A stretch of DNA of 64,000 nucleotides. It comes from Roseinatronobacter domitianus. GTDB lineage: Bacteria > Pseudomonadota > Alphaproteobacteria > Rhodobacterales > Rhodobacteraceae. The stretch covers positions 62,001 to 126,000 of the forward strand of contig NZ_JALZWP010000002.1 of assembly GCF_023336755.1 (NCBI RefSeq). Direction: 5' to 3'. Under the pieces are notes generated by a model, which had not been told where the DNA came from, ran no database searches, and was given only the letters and a program-made list of their open reading frames with translations. Position numbers and translations under genes: made by a program. Shown here piece by piece: positions 62,396 to 64,000 of this stretch. Numbering within the stretch: the stretch's first letter is position 1; each line of letters starts with the position of its first letter.

Positions 62396-63436
62396 ATGAC
62401 GGTCTCTTTACTGGGTTTGGGCTGCGTAACGCCTCCGCACGTCCTGCCCCAGACCCTTGCAGAGGAAACCGCCCGCAGCTTGCTTGGGCCGCGCTATCCG
62501 GAATTTGAACGGATCGCCCCCAGCTTCCAGACAGCCGGTGTTCGCACGCGGTATTGCGCGGTCCCGATTGACTGGTTCAGCGACGACAAGCGCTGGTCAG
62601 ACCGCAATGCCGCCTATCTGGAGGGGGCGACCGCGCTGTTCACGCGTGCGGCGCAGGCTGCGCTTGACAAGGCCGGGCTGACTGCGGGCCAGATCGACAC
62701 AGTTGTCACCGTCTCGACAACCGGCATTGCCACACCCAGCCTCGAGGCACGCGCCCATGCGGCCATGGGGTTTCGCCCAGACATTCAGCGCGTGCCGGTC
62801 TTTGGCCTTGGGTGCGCGGGCGGGGTCAGCGGCTTGGCGCTGGCACAGCAACTGGCCTTGGCCGCGCCGGGGTCCAACGTGCTGATGGTGGCGGTGGAAA
62901 CCTGCTCGCTGTCGTTTCGCACCGACCGGATGCAAAAGGCCGACATTATCGCCACGGTTCTGTTTGGCGATGGGGCAGCAGCGGCGGTGCTGTCCACCAA
63001 GGGCGAAGGTCCGCAGCTTGGCACGGGACGGCAGGTGCTCTGGCCCAACACGTTGCAGATCATGGGATGGGACGTGGATGATACCGGACTTGGCGTGGTG
63101 TTCGACCGTTCCATCCCCGGCTTCATGACAGAGCATTTTGCCCAAGCCGCCACTCAGGCGCTTGACGCCGCTGGCCTGACCGCCACGCAAATCGACCGCT
63201 TCGTGTGCCATCCTGGCGGGGCCAAGGTGGTCACGGCCATCGAGGGGGCATTGGACTTACCCAAAGGCTCGCTTGATGCCGAACGCGACACGCTGCGCGA
63301 CTATGGCAACATGTCGGCACCCACGGTGCTGTTCGTGCTGGAGCGCGTATTGGCCAGCGGCGCAACCGGCCAGATGATGCTCGCGGCCCTTGGTCCCGGC
63401 TTTACCGCGTCTTTCTTGCCGGTGCGCGTGCCATGA
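62396..63436 (+). CDS. Type III polyketide synthase
   Basis: A chalcone/stilbene-synthase-fold enzyme of 346 residues that condenses malonyl-CoA onto an acyl starter. The catalytic triad is present: C140 in FGLGCAGGVSG, H272 in VCHPGGAKV, N305 in DYGNMSAPTVLF. GDGAAAAVLS supports the fold. ATG 62396 gives the common bacterial length; the frame is open upstream to 62261 without homology. It overlaps the methyltransferase-like gene (ATGA), as alkylpyrone synthase and methyltransferase do in Bacillus (BpsA/BpsB). Likely products are alkylpyrones or phenolic lipids; this is inference. Confidence 0.9.
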   Translation: MTVSLLGLGCVTPPHVLPQTLAEETARSLLGPRYPEFERIAPSFQTAGVRTRYCAVPIDWFSDDKRWSDRNAAYLEGATALFTRAAQAALDKAGLTAGQIDTVVTVSTTGIATPSLEARAHAAMGFRPDIQRVPVFGLGCAGGVSGLALAQQLALAAPGSNVLMVAVETCSLSFRTDRMQKADIIATVLFGDGAAAAVLSTKGEGPQLGTGRQVLWPNTLQIMGWDVDDTGLGVVFDRSIPGFMTEHFAQAATQALDAAGLTATQIDRFVCHPGGAKVVTAIEGALDLPKGSLDAERDTLRDYGNMSAPTVLFVLERVLASGATGQMMLAALGPGFTASFLPVRVP

Positions 63437-63921
63437 CCCCTGCCCTGTGGTTCCTTGCGTTCATCATCGCGCAGCGCCTGTCGGAACTTGTCATCGCCAA
63501 GCGCAACACCGCGCGGCTACTTGCCCAAGGCGCGACCGAACATGGCGCGGCGCATTACCCGGCAATGGTCGCCATGCACAGCGCTTGGATCGTGGCATTG
63601 GTGGTGTTTGGATGGAACAATCCGGTATCATGGCCGTGGCTGGCGGTATTCGCGGTGTTGCAGGTGTTCCGGCTCTGGATACTTTTCACACTTGGGCCGC
63701 GCTGGACTACCCGCATCATCGTGCTGCCCGAACCCTTGGTGGCGCGCGGCCCCTTCCGTTTTATGCGCCACCCCAATTACGCGCTGGTCGTGGCAGAGAT
63801 CATTGTCGCCCCTATGGTCTTGGGGCTGGTCTGGGTGGCCGCGCTCTGGACGGTGTTGAACGCGGCCATGCTATGGGTCCGCATCCGGGCAGAGGATCGG
63901 GCGCTGGCGCCCTTGCGTTAG
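63433..63921 (+). CDS. Isoprenylcysteine carboxyl methyltransferase-like membrane protein
   Basis: A 162-residue integral membrane protein with about four helices and the ICMT-family core RGPFRFMRHPNYALVVAEII, where RHPNY helps bind S-adenosylmethionine. Bacteria lack prenylated CaaX proteins. Partners of type III PKSs in this family O-methylate polyketide lipids, which the 4-bp overlap with the synthase gene supports. Confidence 0.87.
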   Translation: MTPALWFLAFIIAQRLSELVIAKRNTARLLAQGATEHGAAHYPAMVAMHSAWIVALVVFGWNNPVSWPWLAVFAVLQVFRLWILFTLGPRWTTRIIVLPEPLVARGPFRFMRHPNYALVVAEIIVAPMVLGLVWVAALWTVLNAAMLWVRIRAEDRALAPLR

Positions 63922-63991
63922 GCAGGCGGGCTTGATGCCAGATATCTTAACGGGTTAACTGATAGCCGGACCAACACCACTTGGGGGAAAC

Positions 63992-64000
63992 ATGCGCATT
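63992..64000 (+). CDS. Start of a further gene, cut by the window end
   Basis: An ATG preceded by GGGGGAAAC, an excellent ribosome site, begins at 63992, 70 bp after the methyltransferase stop. Only three codons (M-R-I) are visible, so nothing can be said about the product. Confidence 0.35.

Noticed and set aside
1-64000. CRISPR arrays, insertion sequences, prophage genes, rRNA
   Set aside because: No direct-repeat/spacer pattern, transposase, integrase, phage structural gene or rRNA segment was seen on either strand.

Overview
The window is chromosomal DNA of a GC-rich alphaproteobacterium, most likely a member of the Rhodobacterales (Rhodobacter/Roseobacter relatives). This rests on the protein families, a 206-residue bacterial S4, RpoH-type promoter motifs, a possible CtrA-type site at a flagellar gene and the gene order of the flagellar, xdh-guaD, glnK-amtB and dnaKJ blocks. 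No insertion sequences, phage genes, CRISPR arrays or rRNA genes were seen. It looks like ordinary core and near-core chromosome with a few accessory modules.

Layout. 1-5.7 kb (+): flagellar genes motB, flgE, flgK, flgL, flgI, almost without gaps. 5.9-10 kb: a two-domain GT2 glycosyltransferase (+), convergent with a glycosyltransferase/sulfotransferase pair (-), suggesting decoration of a surface glycan. 10.1-12.4 kb (+): a large RTX protein. 12.6-14.5 kb: rpsD (+) and chrA (-). 14.6-20.4 kb (+): purine catabolism, xdhA-xdhB-xdhC-guaD, with a single-base frameshift in xdhA. 20.5-23.8 kb (+): a DUF2853-like gene, lon behind a probable heat-shock promoter, and tRNA-Val(CAC). 23.9-25.6 kb (-): glnK-amtB. 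26-31.5 kb: a class A penicillin-binding protein, a zinc-ribbon membrane protein (-), and ftsE-ftsX-plsC. 31.5-32.6 kb (-): a polysaccharide export lipoprotein. 32.8-37.0 kb (+): a NarL-type regulator, a FIST-domain sensor and a hybrid histidine kinase, resembling the NosP/NahK nitric-oxide signalling pair. 37.0-50.0 kb (-): one long co-directional run holding dnaE, kdsA-kdsB, a four-gene polar amino acid ABC transporter, an iron-type alcohol dehydrogenase, a CinA-like protein, an acetyltransferase, dgkA and an MltB-type transglycosylase. 50.2-55.5 kb (+): a BmpA-type nucleoside ABC transporter and an HD hydrolase. 55.5-62.2 kb (-): dnaK-dnaJ with RNA hairpins, an M3 oligopeptidase and an MFS transporter. 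62.4-64 kb (+): a type III polyketide synthase with an isoprenylcysteine-methyltransferase-like partner, then the first codons of another gene.

How it fits together. Several blocks concern the cell envelope: PBP, FtsEX, PlsC, DgkA, MltB, KDO synthesis, sugar/sulfate transfer and polysaccharide export. A second theme is nitrogen and purine use: glnK-amtB, nucleoside uptake, guanine deaminase and xanthine dehydrogenase. A third is proteostasis (lon, dnaK, dnaJ). The most interesting modules are the regulator/FIST/hybrid-kinase operon, the type III PKS/methyltransferase pair, the broken xdhA, and structured RNA in the dnaK leader, the dnaK-dnaJ gap and the rpsD leader. I saw no clearly unprecedented system; the best candidates are in the findings.
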